Below, piece after piece: positions 49,901-62,541 of a stretch of DNA of 64,000 nt (the first letter of the stretch is position 1; the number at the start of each line of letters is the position of its first letter). The notes under the pieces were generated by a model. It ran no database searches. It was not told the origin of the DNA and saw only the letters and a program-made list of their open reading frames with translations. The position numbers were made by a program, and so were the translations under genes. The stretch spans positions 50,325,174 through 50,389,173 of the forward strand of contig NC_066315.1 of NCBI RefSeq assembly GCF_022539315.1. The letters run 5' to 3'. The DNA is from Serinus canaria (lineage: Eukaryota > Chordata > Aves > Passeriformes > Fringillidae).

Positions 49901-52157
49901 GTTACATATATTCTTTGTTACTTGTTTCTATTTTTACACTCTTTTCTTCTCACTAAAGTTATTAATGTCTGCTCCCTTTTAGTCAATCTTCCCAAATGAA
50001 CAGCTGTAAGTCTGCTCATAGGATGAAAGTTTAACTAGTTGTATTTTCAACTACTTTTGTTATCTAAGAAGGAAGCAGTAAATTTAATTTACTCTCATAT
50101 TAGATTTCCTTAGACTTACCACTAGCTTTTCACATTTCAGTCTAGAACGTAACACTAGACCTGGGCTTCTCCCAGGCCAAAAAAAAAAAAAAATTAAAAG
50201 GGGGGCAATATAAACTACTACAGGATTATCTCCCTTTTTGTTGTATTTTGTGGTTACAGTCAGGCTATCACCCAGTCCTACCCTTATGGTATTACGCGTG
50301 TTCATATAATTCAAAGTAAAACATATTCAGGGTCTTAAAGCCCATTCATAAATGGAGGTTAAAAAATAACTAGAACAACAAGATGGAAATAAACCAACTT
50401 GTATAAAAAGCATGCAAAAGTCACTCATTGTTAAGTATTTTTCAGGTTTTCACAAAGGAGACAAATGTTCACAAATATTTTCAAGGAAGACTTTTTTACA
50501 AGAAACGTCCTGTGTTACACATGAGAAATCACAAACACCAACACATGCAACTTAGGCAGAATATGTGGTTAATAACTTAACAATAAACCCTCAAATCAAG
50601 ATTGCACATATTCCAAAAATTTGACTACCTCACTGCTTTGAGGATAGCTTTCATAAGTACACTTTTTTCAATCATGACCATTTTTTCCAAGCAAAAGTGA
50701 CCACTGAAAGCAAGCATAGTGGTCAGTTGGTGACATAAGTTAGAAAAAGCTGTTGTAAATTCGAAACAATCTAATTTGCCTAATGCATCCATAAGAGCAT
50801 CTAGTATCAAGTCAGGAAACATACTTAAGCATATGCCATCAGAGCAAAGATATTGTGGGCAAGGGGAAAATAATTTGAATTCCTGGATAAATATCCATTT
50901 CAAATCTCTGGAGAACAGCTAATACAGGACAAAATACTACACATTACTGTGGTATTAATACAAAATACTAAATATTCCCTAAAGTAACTAGGATTCCAGG
51001 GGAAGTCACAGAGCTCTATAAGGTGAATTGACAAATAAAAATAACAAACTGGAAGTACATGACTAGGGATTTAACTTCCGATCACCAGCACGATCATATC
51101 AACTGTAACTACCCTATTGCTTATGTATGTGCTGGTGGGTATGTGAGGGTGAAGGTAACATGACAGATATGTACCTTTTCTCCATTTCTGGACCCTAGGA
51201 GGTCAAGATTAATTGAGTTCCACACCTGAAGTTACGTAGTGAGTATCTCCTTATGAGAGAAAGGGAGAAGAGCCATTTTGTGCCAAAGAAGCTCTATGCC
51301 GTAACCTATTATTCCCATATTTCTTCAAACATATTGACATGCACTTTTCGTATGCACTGGACTAGCATTATGTTGTTGCCACCCAAACTAAACGCAGCAC
51401 AAGTAAGAGTCTTCTAGGAAGACTCTCTTCTAACTAAGAGGATGTTATAGGTTTTGAAACATACCCAGAAGCCACAGCCAGAAAAATTAATTGTTTTCTT
51501 TTTAGCATAGAGAGTTTTCTATTGGAATTTGCTTTTAGTGTTTCCTGATGAAGTGCCCTGGTCATTCCTTTCTAAGGGTAGCAAAATGTAAGGGTAATAA
51601 TTTAAGGCACTCCCCAGTTTGGACAGGAGAAGGTGACCATGTGCATGTGTGTGTGTGTTGTTGCTATGAGTGTGTGTGCGTGTTTAAGATTAGCATACAT
51701 TCTGATATTCTTCCATGTAAACAGGAAAACCACTAAGATAAACAAGCTGTTCTCTACTGCAGTTTTCTGCAGCAAAACTCTACCCTTAAGTGTATTCCCC
51801 TTAAATGTAAATTTGTTCTAAAGAAGCAAATAATAAACTTTCACAGCATAATTTGCCATCATGTATTTAGTTTATACAACTCTACAAAAAACATGTTAGA
51901 AAGTTTCAAAAACAGTAGTGATGCCTTCTCTGCTACTGCTTTCCACCTGAGAAAAACTCTTGAGTTAACCACGAGTGCCAGAGAAAGCAAAAATATTCCT
52001 ATCCATCATTACCTGCCTTTTTAAATTATTTTTTCTTAGCACAAAGCAAGCAAGTGTTTGGCCATTCACTTCCTAAAGTGCCATCACTGGGAAATGCAAT
52101 TACTTCTTTCAGATAAAAGTCCCATGGACTGCCTCACAAATCTGTGGACTCTGGTAT
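46943..52157. other. Intronic sequence, nothing recognised
   Basis: AT-rich intronic DNA with a hairpin (47689-47727), an A15 run near 50170, a GT-rich run at about 51643-51684 and a 9-bp-arm hairpin at 51406-51426. A minus-strand exon-like frame at about 50625-50909 is discussed in the findings. Confidence 0.45.
47689..47727. repeat. Perfect hairpin, 14-bp arms, 11-nt loop
   Basis: GTATGAAACTAACT (47689-47702) is exactly complementary to 47714-47727. Confidence 0.93.
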
Positions 52158-52575
52158 CAAAGAATCATGGAAAGGCTTGGGATGGAAGGGATGTTAAAAA
52201 TCATCAACTTCCAAACCCACATATCTCACAGACAGGGACATCTTTCACTAGACCAGGTTGCTCAGAGCTCGATCCAGCCTGACCTTCAACACTTCCAGGG
52301 ACAGGGCATCCACAACTTCTTTGGCCAACCTGTTCCAGTGCATCACCAACCTCTGAAAAAAGATCTTCCTAACCTCTAATCTAAACCTATCTATTAGTTT
52401 AAAAAAAGTCACTCTTTTTTATAAAAGTCACTCTTTTTCATAAGTCCCCTTCAAGTCCTGGAAGGCTGCAATGAGGTCTCCCTGGAGCCATCTCTTCTCC
52501 AGGGTGAACAACCCCAAACCTTTCAGACGGTATTTGTAGGAGGGGGGCTCAAGCCCTCTGACCAGCCTCCACCCT
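52158..52575 (-). mobile_element. CR1 LINE fragment, 3' end, minus strand
   Basis: The left end reads AGAATCATGGAAAGGCTTGG, the reverse complement of a CR1 3' terminus. It is followed by recognisable CR1 phrases such as CACTAGACCAGGTTGCTCAG and AACACTTCCAGGGACAGGG. It fades out near 52575. Within it, a stretch of about 20 bp (AAAGTCACTCTTTTT) is duplicated at 52402-52442. It is a 5'-truncated copy in the sense direction of ITGA9. Confidence 0.93.
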
Positions 52576-54516
52576 AAAAGTGCCATGCTCTGTCAAGGCC
52601 TAAATCTGCCTCTCCATCTCCAAAAGCTTTTAACTGCGAATGAAATCTCTTTTTGAGAAACTACAGTATCAGACAGAAATATGTCAGTGGGCAGACAGCA
52701 AAGCAAGGCACATGTCTGCGACTGAATATCTAAAAGCAGTAGTCAAGTGTCATGCTTCACTAAGAGTCTGCATGCGTAAAAATAATTTTCAACTCTGCCA
52801 AAACTTGAGAAATATGCTTTTTTGAGATACTCTGCTTGAAAAATAAATCATATTTCTTTGCCATTACAGAACATATCAAAGGGACAAGTACATCAAAGGG
52901 CTCAAGATTAAATATTTGCATGCTTTTAGGGTTCAGCAGGGTACACTACAGTTTAAAAAAGGGAGGCAAGGCAGAATTTCATCAGTTACTGCGCTGCAAG
53001 TCTACTAACTCAGCCTCATTCAAAATACCATTTATTTCATTTGGGAACTACAAAATCTCTGCTTGAATTCATAAATATGATTAGCCAGGCACTTTGATAG
53101 CTACTTCACCACAGCAACCAAATTTCTGCCTGGGCCATAAACAACATATTTGGTCATTTTCATACATAACAGCAAAAGTCAAAGAGCAACAGTAAATTTC
53201 AATAAAATCAATTACCTTGTTAAGACTTTAAATTGGATTTTTTTCCATAGGTTTTATGACTGATAAGCTCTGTACAGAGCAGAAAACATTCAAAGACAAC
53301 TCTCCAGCTACAAAGAAGAAGATAGTCACTCATCCAATTATATCACCTAACAGTGTGAGAAGAGGGGGGAAAAAAGTAATTTCTTTAAAAACCTGTGAGG
53401 ACAGGCAGAGGAGGATTTCTAGACAAAACTTCTACCTTCATCTCACAGCTGAAAACTTCCCAATGGCCTCAAGGCACAAGCACCTTTGGGCTACCACACA
53501 GCTCTTTAGCTACACTGTCCATTAAAAAGCTCCCAAAGAGTTAACAGTACAGTATCTGATAAAACTTATTTTCCCACTTAACTGCACTACTAGCCCTTAC
53601 AGATCTAAAAGCACTTAACTACTTGCAGCATGGGTCTCCTCCTGAAAGGAAGCATATCTGGCAGCTTGAGTTTGGTCATATTGTGCAGGACAGTTTTTAA
53701 CTGGACTACAAACTGACCCTTGAAAGATAGTCTTCCTTGTTCTTGGTGAACCTTGTAAAAACCTTTGAAAAAGCCAAAGATAACTCCATGATCATTAACA
53801 GTATTTAAATCTTGATACAATTAATGCTCAGCTCAAAGATGTCACTGACTCCTAATACTCCTTCTGGTACTCCTAAATCCATTTACCTAAGAGGTGATGA
53901 AAAGAGTTATGCAGCTGACCACTGTTCTTCCCTTGTCCATATGAGCTATTCAGTAAAAAATGCAGCTTCTTCTCTCCTTGGCTTATTTTTCAAGGTGAAA
54001 CATCAGCTCTACTCAGTGCCAGACAGAATTTACCCAAAAAGAGATGATTGATCACTTTACAGAATAAGGCAACAAAAACCACTACTTTATTTTTTTAAAT
54101 TTTTATTTCACATTTATTTTGCTCTGCTGGAGGGGAGGTGGGCTATCCTAATAAATTATCAGTGGACTTTGCACAGTTTTGGAAAACAGAACTCTTCTGG
54201 AAAGCATACTTCTTGTAAATAAACCCCTGTCTGTGCTTCATGAGCACCCCACCTATCCCACAGCCTTTTAAGGCTACACACACGTTATGACTGCATCTGC
54301 TGAGCCTAGCAAGTTTCTCCAGGTAATTCTGCAAAAGGGTAAAAGAAAGTTACATAAAACAAGCAAAACGAAAGGCATCAACTCTGCTCTCAGTTTTAGT
54401 ACTGAATCTCACCACAGTCATCATTCCTGGTAAAACTACACAGCAGCTTTAGTCTTGTAGTGATGATAAACCTTTTACTACAGACTGGAACAGGTCAATA
54501 TTCTATTTTCCCATCA

Positions 54517-54540
54517 AGTGGTCCAAACCCTTGGACCACT
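54517..54540. repeat. Perfect hairpin, 10-bp arms, 4-nt loop
   Basis: AGTGGTCCAA (54517-54526) pairs exactly with 54531-54540 around ACCC. Confidence 0.9.
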
Positions 54541-57171
54541 AAAATTCTAGATAATCATGACCAAGTTTTCACTGTTGTTGCTGGAAAAGCAGTCTCTACT
54601 TCAAGTGTTATCTATATCCTGTAATGCTACCAACCAAACCTTTCCATAGAGATATTAATTCACAGGCAGGCAACTCTGAGAAGAAAGCATATGATCAAGG
54701 TGACACCATCTCTACATCTGATGTGACTGAGATCAAATGCTTTGTTACCTAATCTCTAGAAAAAATCTCAGTACTATCAAAAAGAAAAGAATCAAAAAGA
54801 AAAGACTTCAATACATGCAACCCCCTCAGATGAGATCAAACAGCTATAGAGGGAGAAACAAACATGGCCACAGACCTTGACTGAAAAAGACGAGCAGCAC
54901 TAGATTGTTTGTGTGACGTCAGCAGCCTAGCATATCTTTAAAAGCAAGTGATGCATGGCAAACAAAGACCAGAAAGATACCCATAAAAATGCGAATTTTT
55001 GGCTACAGGACTCAACAATGAATAAAGCACAATTGTGCAATTTCTGTTGAAAAGTCAGTGTTTTTTCCCAAACCTGTCCATACAAACATTAGTTCTTCAC
55101 TTACATAAATATTATGCAAAGGATGTTAATTCTCAACCCCACCCTTCCCATAAGCTACATCTGGATCCATTGAGAATTAATATTACGACTTACATGAAAT
55201 TGCTTAAAACAACCAAGAACAAGATCTCTGAAAAATATAAATGCTGTGTCTAGTTTAATCATGTGCCAGCACCACTGATGTTGTCTGCAGTTATTAAAGC
55301 ATACACTCTGTACACAGACAACAGTGACTGGTAGCAATAGGCAGCCCAGCTAGCTGGCCTATAGTGGGGTAAGAAACCAGAAGGTGCTTCTTTAATAAAT
55401 GCAGGAATTCTTCAAGGGGCTTTCAACATGATGACCATTACACCTTTGCGATAAATCAAGGAAGATGTGCTTTAATCCTGCAAAAAACTGCAGGCACAAT
55501 GTCCTTTGGTATCTCTGTAAAATTTTCATCCTATATACTGATACAGCTATCCTAAATATTTGGAGAGCCCACATAACCAGGAGACAACCAAGGCAGTTAC
55601 TGGAAAAGGGAAACAAAAGTTTCCTCAGAGTCACAACCTTGATCATAGCACCTCTTAAGCCCATTGTCCTAATCTTCTGAACACCATCAAATGAGTGCAG
55701 CTGCCATGAGAAAATCCTGCACTTCAGCTGCAGATCCAGATATTAAGGAGACACTTCTAAAGCCTCCAAATCCATTTGTTTTCTTTGTCTTCTCTGATTC
55801 CATTCCCTTTTGCGAACTGCTTCTTTTCCTCTTAGTACCACATTCCATTTTCCCACCATTCCTTACACAAAAAAACCCCCAAATCCTTTTAAAAAAGGGG
55901 AAAAAAAGCTAATCAAATTTAAACTTTGCATCCTTGTACTCCAGCAAAACAATAGACAGTTGTCACAGAAGGCACTCATCTGCTCTTAATAGTTTTATCA
56001 CCATTGAACAAGAGATGATCTTTACCAGCAGCACCATCATCCCCAGAGAGCTGGAAGAAGAATGGTCCAGCAGTGAAGCACCTTCTAAGAGCCACAAGGG
56101 ATCAGCTATATACTGACATCAGAAAGCTTGGGGTGCTCCTGTTCTCAACTAACAGCCATGTTCTACTCAATGTATCAGTCAAACATTCAAAAATTGTTTA
56201 AATTAAAACCATACAGCTTTTGGAGATGACACCTGAGTTTCTGTCAGTATTGGTTTTATTACCAATGTATATTAAAGAAAGTTTCTTAACTAGTAATCAT
56301 CAAAAGGTTCCAGTGAGAATAGGCAATTTTAAAAGAAAAGCAAAAAAGAGTGATAAAACTGTCTCACTCCTGTACAACTCTATGCCCACTACAAAACCAT
56401 ATGTAATACATTTTGAAGTCCCAAAGCGTTTCCGTTTAATTCTCTGTTCTTAACCTGAAACCATGTTTTCTCATTACCACAGCTCTAGCAACTTGACCTG
56501 TAATTTGATACCCTGCCCTGTACAAGATGAAGATCCCAGCTACATGTATCCCACAAACATTCTGAGATCCTTTAAAGTCACACAGACAAGAGGAAATACA
56601 GACTTTAAGAGTCTAATTCAGTAGCAGCAATAAGAAAAGTAGCTACTGTCCTGAAAGGGAATCAAAAATAGGAAATGAGTCATGCTCAAAACATGGACAC
56701 TTATCAATTATAAAACAATTAAATGTCAGTTTATTTGCAGACTGCAACTCTTTTAGTGCTCAGTTTTGCTGGGGTTTCTTGGGATCAAATCTATCAAAAA
56801 ATGCATGCAGCTTGTAGAGATCTGTTTTTTTCAATGGCTTTTCTCAGTCCTTCCATTTTGTGCCTCCAGCATACTAGAATTACATGTTGATAAAACAATA
56901 TCATCCAGCAAGGCCTGGAACAGGCTTTCATTTAACTAACTTAACCCACAGAGTTCTGCTGTGTTCCATTTGGACTGGAGACCCTGTGTACATAGCAGAG
57001 TTAGTCAAGTTAGCACGAGGTGACACACAAGTTCAAACAGCTTCTCTATTCTTCATTATAGGCAGTCCAGAATTGACATTGTTAAGCTACATAGATTGCT
57101 TTGTGACCAGTGACACAAATAAATAATAATAAAGGGAATGTATTAAGGATGAAACTCAATTTGCAAAGAAA

Positions 57172-57223
57172 ATTGTATGTCTGACGAATTCTCCATTGCT
57201 GGAGAATTCGTCAGACATACAAT
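57172..57223. repeat. Perfect hairpin, 24-bp arms, 4-nt loop
   Basis: The left arm 57172-57195 and right arm 57200-57223 are perfect reverse complements around the loop TTGC. The arms contain GTCTGACGAATTCTCCA. The stem ends abruptly, as the next base on each side (A and A) does not pair. It is not part of a recognised transposon. Confidence 0.97.
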
Positions 57224-58880
57224 AAATAAAAGGAAAACAGGAAGCCTAAAAGAAATATTTGTCTATTTTAAGCCCACATATTTTTAATCACCCATTCCTT
57301 CACAAATATATGCAATTAAGGAGAGCTCCGGTTGGAGTTTATGGAGGGGTTTTTTTGTTTGGTTTTTCAGGGGGTATGTTTTCCTAGCTATTACTTAAGG
57401 ATAGCAGTGATCATGACCCCATTTCCACTCCTTCAGAGTGTGCAGGGCTCTCTTTGAGGTTTCTAATGTCATGTCTTGTGGATTACACCATCTTTTTCAG
57501 AAAAGCACAGGGATTACCTTCCTCCACTACTATTCATTCTCCCTTACAAGATTTCCTGTTATTCTTCTAACTGTGAAAAATGGCTGCTTATATCACATAG
57601 ACAACCAGTAGCCTTGTTTGTTAACCAGATATTTTACTTTAATTTATTGGTATTTTTAGACATGTTTAAGTGTTTCTCTTGACTATAAAAACCCAATTTC
57701 CCAGGAATTTTCCAGAAGAACAGTTTTTACCTTTGCATTTCCAAAATTAGCTAGAAATGTCACATTAATTTAAAGAGTTTCTGGGGCATATGTAGCTCTT
57801 CAATGAATTCTGTGTAGTATCCAAAAACTACAAGAGCTAGTATGAAAGAAATCCTTATTGGGTTAAGATAGGCATGTGACTCCTTTTGACCCAAACTCAG
57901 CAAATTGAAATCTAACCAGATGTGTTCATTGGAGAAAGACCAGGATTAATAAATTCATTGATACATTTTGTAAGTAAAGGTAATCTTATAGGCCTACATT
58001 TTCTTTAACAAGCTTTTCTACAGCAGACAGCAATGGTTGTTCCAAAAACATAAACATGTGGAAGATACGTAGTTTCTTCACAGAGATCCACACACTTTAA
58101 CAGGGCAGCATTTCCTCTTTGGTGCCCTTATTTATTTTATTTTCTCTCAAGAGCCATGCACAAAATATTGATAGAGTCAAAAGATGAATTTTATCTCCCA
58201 TTCTCATGGTTTTTAGGTACGAAAAAAGCATCCTGAAAATCTGTACATTTAGAAAAAGCTGGATGTGCTGTATTCTCAAAACAAGAGAGTACCAAGTTTT
58301 ATCCATCAAATTTAGGTCACACTCATCTATGGGAAGAACTCCTTCAGTAAGGACTGGTGATAAAGATTAGTGTTTGAAAGACATATATGGTTTAAAAGAT
58401 AAATGTCCTTCCTATGCATTTTTAAAATCCATTCTATACATTTTTAGAGCAGAAGAAAATTGTGCTTACTCTGAAAACAATGAGTGGCACCTGGGTGACA
58501 TTTCTTCAACACCTGCCAAATGAAGATAACTACAGTCCTAGCAAGCTCTAGATAAAGAGTTTGTCACAGGAAAAACAGACCCTTTCTATGTCTTAGCCTA
58601 GAAAGCACTCTTTGTATCCCTACGACCATGATGCATGTGGAATTAAGTTATTAAGGAATTAAGCAGCTTTCAAGCCCAGACGAAATTCACAGGATTCTTC
58701 AAATCCAAGAGCCCAATTATTTTATTGCAGGCCTATCATTATCCTGCCATCCCCGTGCAGATTGTATTACCAGTCTTTTGTGCAGTCAGACCTTAAACAA
58801 AACTAAACACTAAAACCTGCTGTTCCTAATAAAGCAATATGTTGTCTCCTTGGGAATGATACCTGTAGCAACAAATCAAG

Positions 58881-59346
58881 GTAAAAGGAGAAAGAAAATA
58901 AAGAGCAGAGAGAAAAAGAGAAAGAGAGAAAAAAAGAAAGAAAGAAAGAAGAAAGAAGAAGAAGAAAACAGAAAAGAAAGAAAGAAAGAAAGAAGAAAGA
59001 AAGAAAGAAAGAAGAAGAAGAAAAAGAAGAAAAAGAAAGAATGAAAGAAAGAGATAGAAAGAGACAAAGAACGAAATAAGACCAACGAAAGAAAGAAAGA
59101 GAAAGAAAGAGAGAAAGAGAGAGAGAAAGAGAGAAAGAGAGAAAGAGAAAGAGAGAAGAGCGAGAGATGAAAGAGAGAGAGAGAGATGAGAGAAAGAAAG
59201 AAGAAAGAGAGAAGAGAGAAAGAGAGAACGAGAGAGAAAGAGAAAAGAGATAAAGAGAGAAAGAGAGAAGAATCGAAAGAGAGAAAGAAAGAAAGAAAGA
59301 AAGACAGAAGAAAGAATAAAGAAAGAAGAAAGAACGAAAGAAGAAA

Positions 59347-59383
<37 letters not shown>

Positions 59384-59406
59384 AGAAGAAAGAAAGAAAG
59401 AAAGAC
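58881..59406. repeat. GAAA/GAAAGA purine microsatellite, about 0.5 kb
   Basis: An almost uninterrupted purine strand of GAAA, GAAGAA and GAGA units, with rare pyrimidine interruptions. In the ITGA9 transcript it is a pyrimidine tract starting about 220 nt downstream of the 5' splice site at 59624. The 180- and 220-codon minus-strand frames over it are Ser/Phe/Leu repeats and not proteins. Confidence 0.97.
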
Positions 59407-59624
59407 CTGCCTGACCAAACATAAAAAAAATGTATTTTCCTGGCAGCAGGTCTTGAAGGTGCTCAGACTGAAAAATCATGCCAAGCAAGAAGATCTGAAC
59501 TTCTACCTATCAGGAAATCAAACATCTGAAACCAAAGCAGCATCACTTCGATTGGTTGAATAATTTTTTTAAAAAGAATGGAAAATAGTAAGGCCAAAGT
59601 AAGGAAGGACATGAATGAACTAAC

Positions 59625-59785
59625 CTTGACATATGCTAGGTAATGCTCGCACTTTTCCTGCATGAATGACAGTTGTAACTTCTCTGTAATCTGTCCTGCT
59701 GTCTCTCCAGAAGTCACAAAATAAACTCTGAGTTGCTGGCTCTTTTCCTTCTTTGCCACATCAGCAGTCAAGTTATAATTCAAAC
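59625..59785 (-). CDS. ITGA9: ITGA9 internal exon, immediately upstream of the exon at 34-189
   Basis: This is a 161-nt exon: two bases completing a codon, then 53 codons ending on a codon boundary. The frame contains LNYNLTADVAKKEK, then LRVYFV, then GETAGQITEKLQL, and ends ...HYLAYVK. This is the integrin alpha-9 ectodomain segment that in other vertebrates directly precedes the 'DVISPIVFE' segment encoded at 34-189. An Asn-Leu-Thr N-glycosylation sequon is visible near the start. The 3' splice site has a strong pyrimidine tract (CTT repeats, then AAAACAG at about 59786-59815). The 5' splice site is AAG|GTTAGT at 59625/59624. Two other frames are stopped immediately, and the open frame is the one compatible with the neighbouring exon. 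The preceding exon was not found up to 64000, so the upstream intron also exceeds 4.2 kb. Confidence 0.95.
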
Positions 59786-60065
59786 CTGTTTTAAAAAGGA
59801 AGAAGAAGAAGAAAACAAAGGATGTCAGTGAACAGTAATCATTTTCCAGCCACCTATCAATGGATCATGTTGCCTCCAGGGCATCTGTGCTTGAAGAAAT
59901 GTCAACCCTTGTGGGCCCTCAATCAATCACTAAGTTCCCTGCGGCTACAGAAAACCAGATCCAATTACGCATATACTCCTGTGTTTAGTATAGCTATTAT
60001 TCCCAGCCCATCGTTTCCCGTAGGAAATTATGTGTAATAATACATCTAGAAACATACACTTAACA

Positions 60066-60097
<32 letters not shown>

Positions 60098-62106
60098 AAA
60101 AACCCCAAAAAACACAAAAAAAGAAAAAAGCCCTACAAAAACCCAGATGTTTAAACTGTGTTTCTGACAGAAAAAGCAAAAAAACCAACACAAACAACAG
60201 CAGCAACCTCAAAATTTCCAAAACAGCACAAATCATGCAAATGTCTACCAGGATGTGGCACTTCCTGACAATTATTTTCCTTATTTGCAGTCATCTTAGC
60301 AATGAATCTTAGCATTCATACCATATACTTAGCCCCCCAAAACTTTGTTGCTTCCAAAAAGCAACCTGGAGCAGTGGGTGGTTAGGGCGATAACTGGCCA
60401 AACTTATCACTGCTGATGGTGTAAGTTCTTCCTGCTCACTCCAGTAGGAGATTGTAAGACAAGTTTTCACTAGCAAATTAAATCTTCCAAGTAATGCCTT
60501 CAAACATTTGTCTAGCAGCTCTGAGCTTTCTCTCTTTCTACTGAGGATCTACCCACCCAACTTCACACAATGAAAATAAAACTCTGGCATTAATTTGATG
60601 AGCTCAGAAGAAGGGCTCAATTCTTCTAATGACGATTCATGTTCCATAACTTAAATTAAATGCCTAAAAGCTTTGATAATGGCTCCCTCTGAGAAATTTT
60701 TGCTCATATCTTCAAGATGTCTACTACCTAGCAGACCAGGTGAACTATTCCAGCCAGTAAGAGATGCACTAAGTAAATGGCAGCAGGCATTTTATAAAGG
60801 ATTTTCATCCTAAACAGCTTATATATAGTTATGATGCAAAAGTCATCCCATAGGACTGAAAGCACCCCTGAAGCAGTGAGGAGTGAGAAGATATCAGGCC
60901 ATGGCCACAAGCTAAAAAAGGTGAATCACAGCTGGCTGTGCTAATGGACAGGTTGCACACTCTGAACCACTTAGAATATCCCTTCCTCACCCACTAAGAA
61001 AATGACAAAGCACACAAACAGCAGGAGGCAAATGCTCATCAGGAATAAGCACATCTGTAAATGCTTGCTAAACGACTAGCTATAGTACTGACTTGCCAGG
61101 GGGTAAGTGGGAGGCACCACATGAAAACAATGAAGAACTAGCTAAATAATTACACAAAACCATTGGAAAATGAATGTGTTTCTTTGATGTCTCTGACAGC
61201 AATTATGAGAAGAAAACAGTTCATGAACTTTGCTTGCAAAGAAAATTCTTATGTAATGGAAGCATTAAAAAAGGCCCTAGCAAATGAGAACATATAGGAC
61301 ATTCTCCCCATTCCCTTCCAAAAAGCTTTCTTTTTCCCAGTACTTCCCACCTTGTTTTGAATCTTCTCTCATAGTGTTTTTCTTGGGTCTAAGTAGGGAG
61401 TGATCCACACTGCTCCACACACTGAACAACACATCCCTGCAGCACATCTGCTTCTGAGGCATTCTGAGGGTAGCATTGACCCATGCCCGCCTCCAAACAG
61501 ACTGGAAAAATGAGAGACAGACAGAAATAATATCCCTGCACCAAACTATACCTGCACACAGGTTATAAGATGAGAGTCTACTTTTTAAAAGTCTTTAATA
61601 AGGTATGTTTTGTCAGTCCTAGGAACATGTTTCAACAGTGAAAATATCAAATCTATTATCCTACACTAAATCTTGCCAGTCTTTCAGGCAATAGTATTAG
61701 GGACATGAGGACTACCCCAGATCCAGATCAACACACAAGCAATGTACATCTGAAATGAAGAATACAGGAGAAAATTTGGAGCAATTTCTAACATATCTAT
61801 CTGCCTAACTCTAGTCAAATGACCAAAACCATTCATTTTCATAGCCACTAAAATTCACCTAAATCTCAGACTGGCACTGCTGCTACTGTTGTCATCACTG
61901 TAGAGGAAATTATCTAGACTGTTGTCAGAAACTGAAATAGTTCACACCTCAAACACTAATATAAAATTTTGCTCATAATAGCAAAACTGTATAGAGAAGC
62001 CATTGAAGCCCATCCCTCCCTAAGAATGCTTTTCAGGGGCACCATCACCACCAAGAAGACCAGATGGAGAGGATCAATGAAACATTGTTGTGTGATAGAT
62101 GAGTAA
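59786..62106 (-). other. ITGA9: ITGA9 intron upstream of the 59.6 kb exon
   Basis: Intronic DNA preceding the exon. It contains the exon's pyrimidine tract (59788-59815) and an (AAAAC)n/A-rich run at 60065-60125. The previous ITGA9 exon was looked for and not seen. Confidence 0.8.
60065..60125. repeat. (AAAAC)n and A-rich simple repeat
   Basis: AAAAC units followed by A-runs broken by C. No LINE or SINE body precedes it. Confidence 0.92.
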
Positions 62107-62520
62107 TGTGATGGTTGACTCTCACAATTAAAGGGCAAATATTATGTATATGTTAAGAGAAGTTTTACAGATTTATAGTTAAGTTTCACCTCACCACCCC
62201 TTGCATTGTTATCACAGGATGGCCTGGGTAGTTGGGGCATTTGGGAGGGTCAACTCATTACTATGGCAACACCTGCCCTTCCAGTGGTGGAAGTGCTCTC
62301 CACCACTGGACAGCAAAGAAGGAGTCGATGGACAGAACGCTGGAAGGGGGGGGCTAAAGGGTTAAAAGGCGGAATATCCATTGTGTGGATGAGCACATGG
62401 TAGGAAAAAATTCTTTGCTCCCGGCACTGTAACTTTTTCTCTATTCAGTCTTCTGTTGTATTTTTTGATAAGGTTTTAAAAAACCTTTTTAAATTTTTGA
62501 AAATTAGTATTATTCTCACA
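62107..62520 (+). mobile_element. 5' LTR of an ERV1-like (gammaretrovirus-like) provirus, 414 bp
   Basis: Starts TGTGATGGTTGACT and ends ...ATTCTCACA, giving TGTGA/TCACA inverted termini. It is followed two bases later by a primer-binding-site-like sequence, which fixes the 3' boundary. A TTAAAAGG at about 62369 could be the TATA element. No AATAAA was found inside the LTR, which is odd. The 3' LTR and the target duplication lie beyond the window. The orientation is antisense to ITGA9. Confidence 0.75.
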
Positions 62521-62522
62521 AA

Positions 62523-62541
62523 TGGAGGCTCTTTCCGGGAT
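62523..62541 (+). other. Primer binding site, tRNA-Pro-like, imperfect
   Basis: TGGAGGCTCTTTCCGGGAT resembles the tRNA-Pro-complementary site used by many gammaretrovirus-like elements. It differs by a substitution and one extra base in the middle. Its position two bases after the LTR is as expected. Confidence 0.65.

Larger units (their letters stand above)
52576..58880. other. Intronic sequence, nothing recognised
   Basis: AT-rich intronic DNA with two hairpins (54517-54540 and 57172-57223). No coding element could be supported. Confidence 0.5.
190..59624 (-). other. ITGA9: ITGA9 intron of about 59.4 kb
   Basis: This is the stretch between the two ITGA9 exons, with GT at its 5' end (59624-59623) and AG at its 3' end (191-190). 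Because the flanking exons encode protein that is contiguous in other vertebrates, no coding exon is expected inside it, and none of the conserved integrin sequence was seen. It is filled with LTRs, CR1 fragments, simple repeats and unclassified AT-rich sequence, listed separately. Of the LTR-bearing elements in the window, those at 6185, 31140, 33959 and 39378 lie in the sense direction of ITGA9. Those at 10944, 12857, 18229, 38534, 41479, 46172 and, beyond this intron, 62107 lie antisense. Confidence 0.9.

Noticed and set aside
57172..57223. Rho-independent terminator
   Set aside because: The setting is vertebrate nuclear DNA and the stem is not GC-rich with a U tail, so a bacterial terminator is not meaningful.
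58826..59488. Open frames of 180-220 codons on the minus strand
   Set aside because: They are translations of a GAAA-type microsatellite (Ser/Phe/Leu only) and not proteins.
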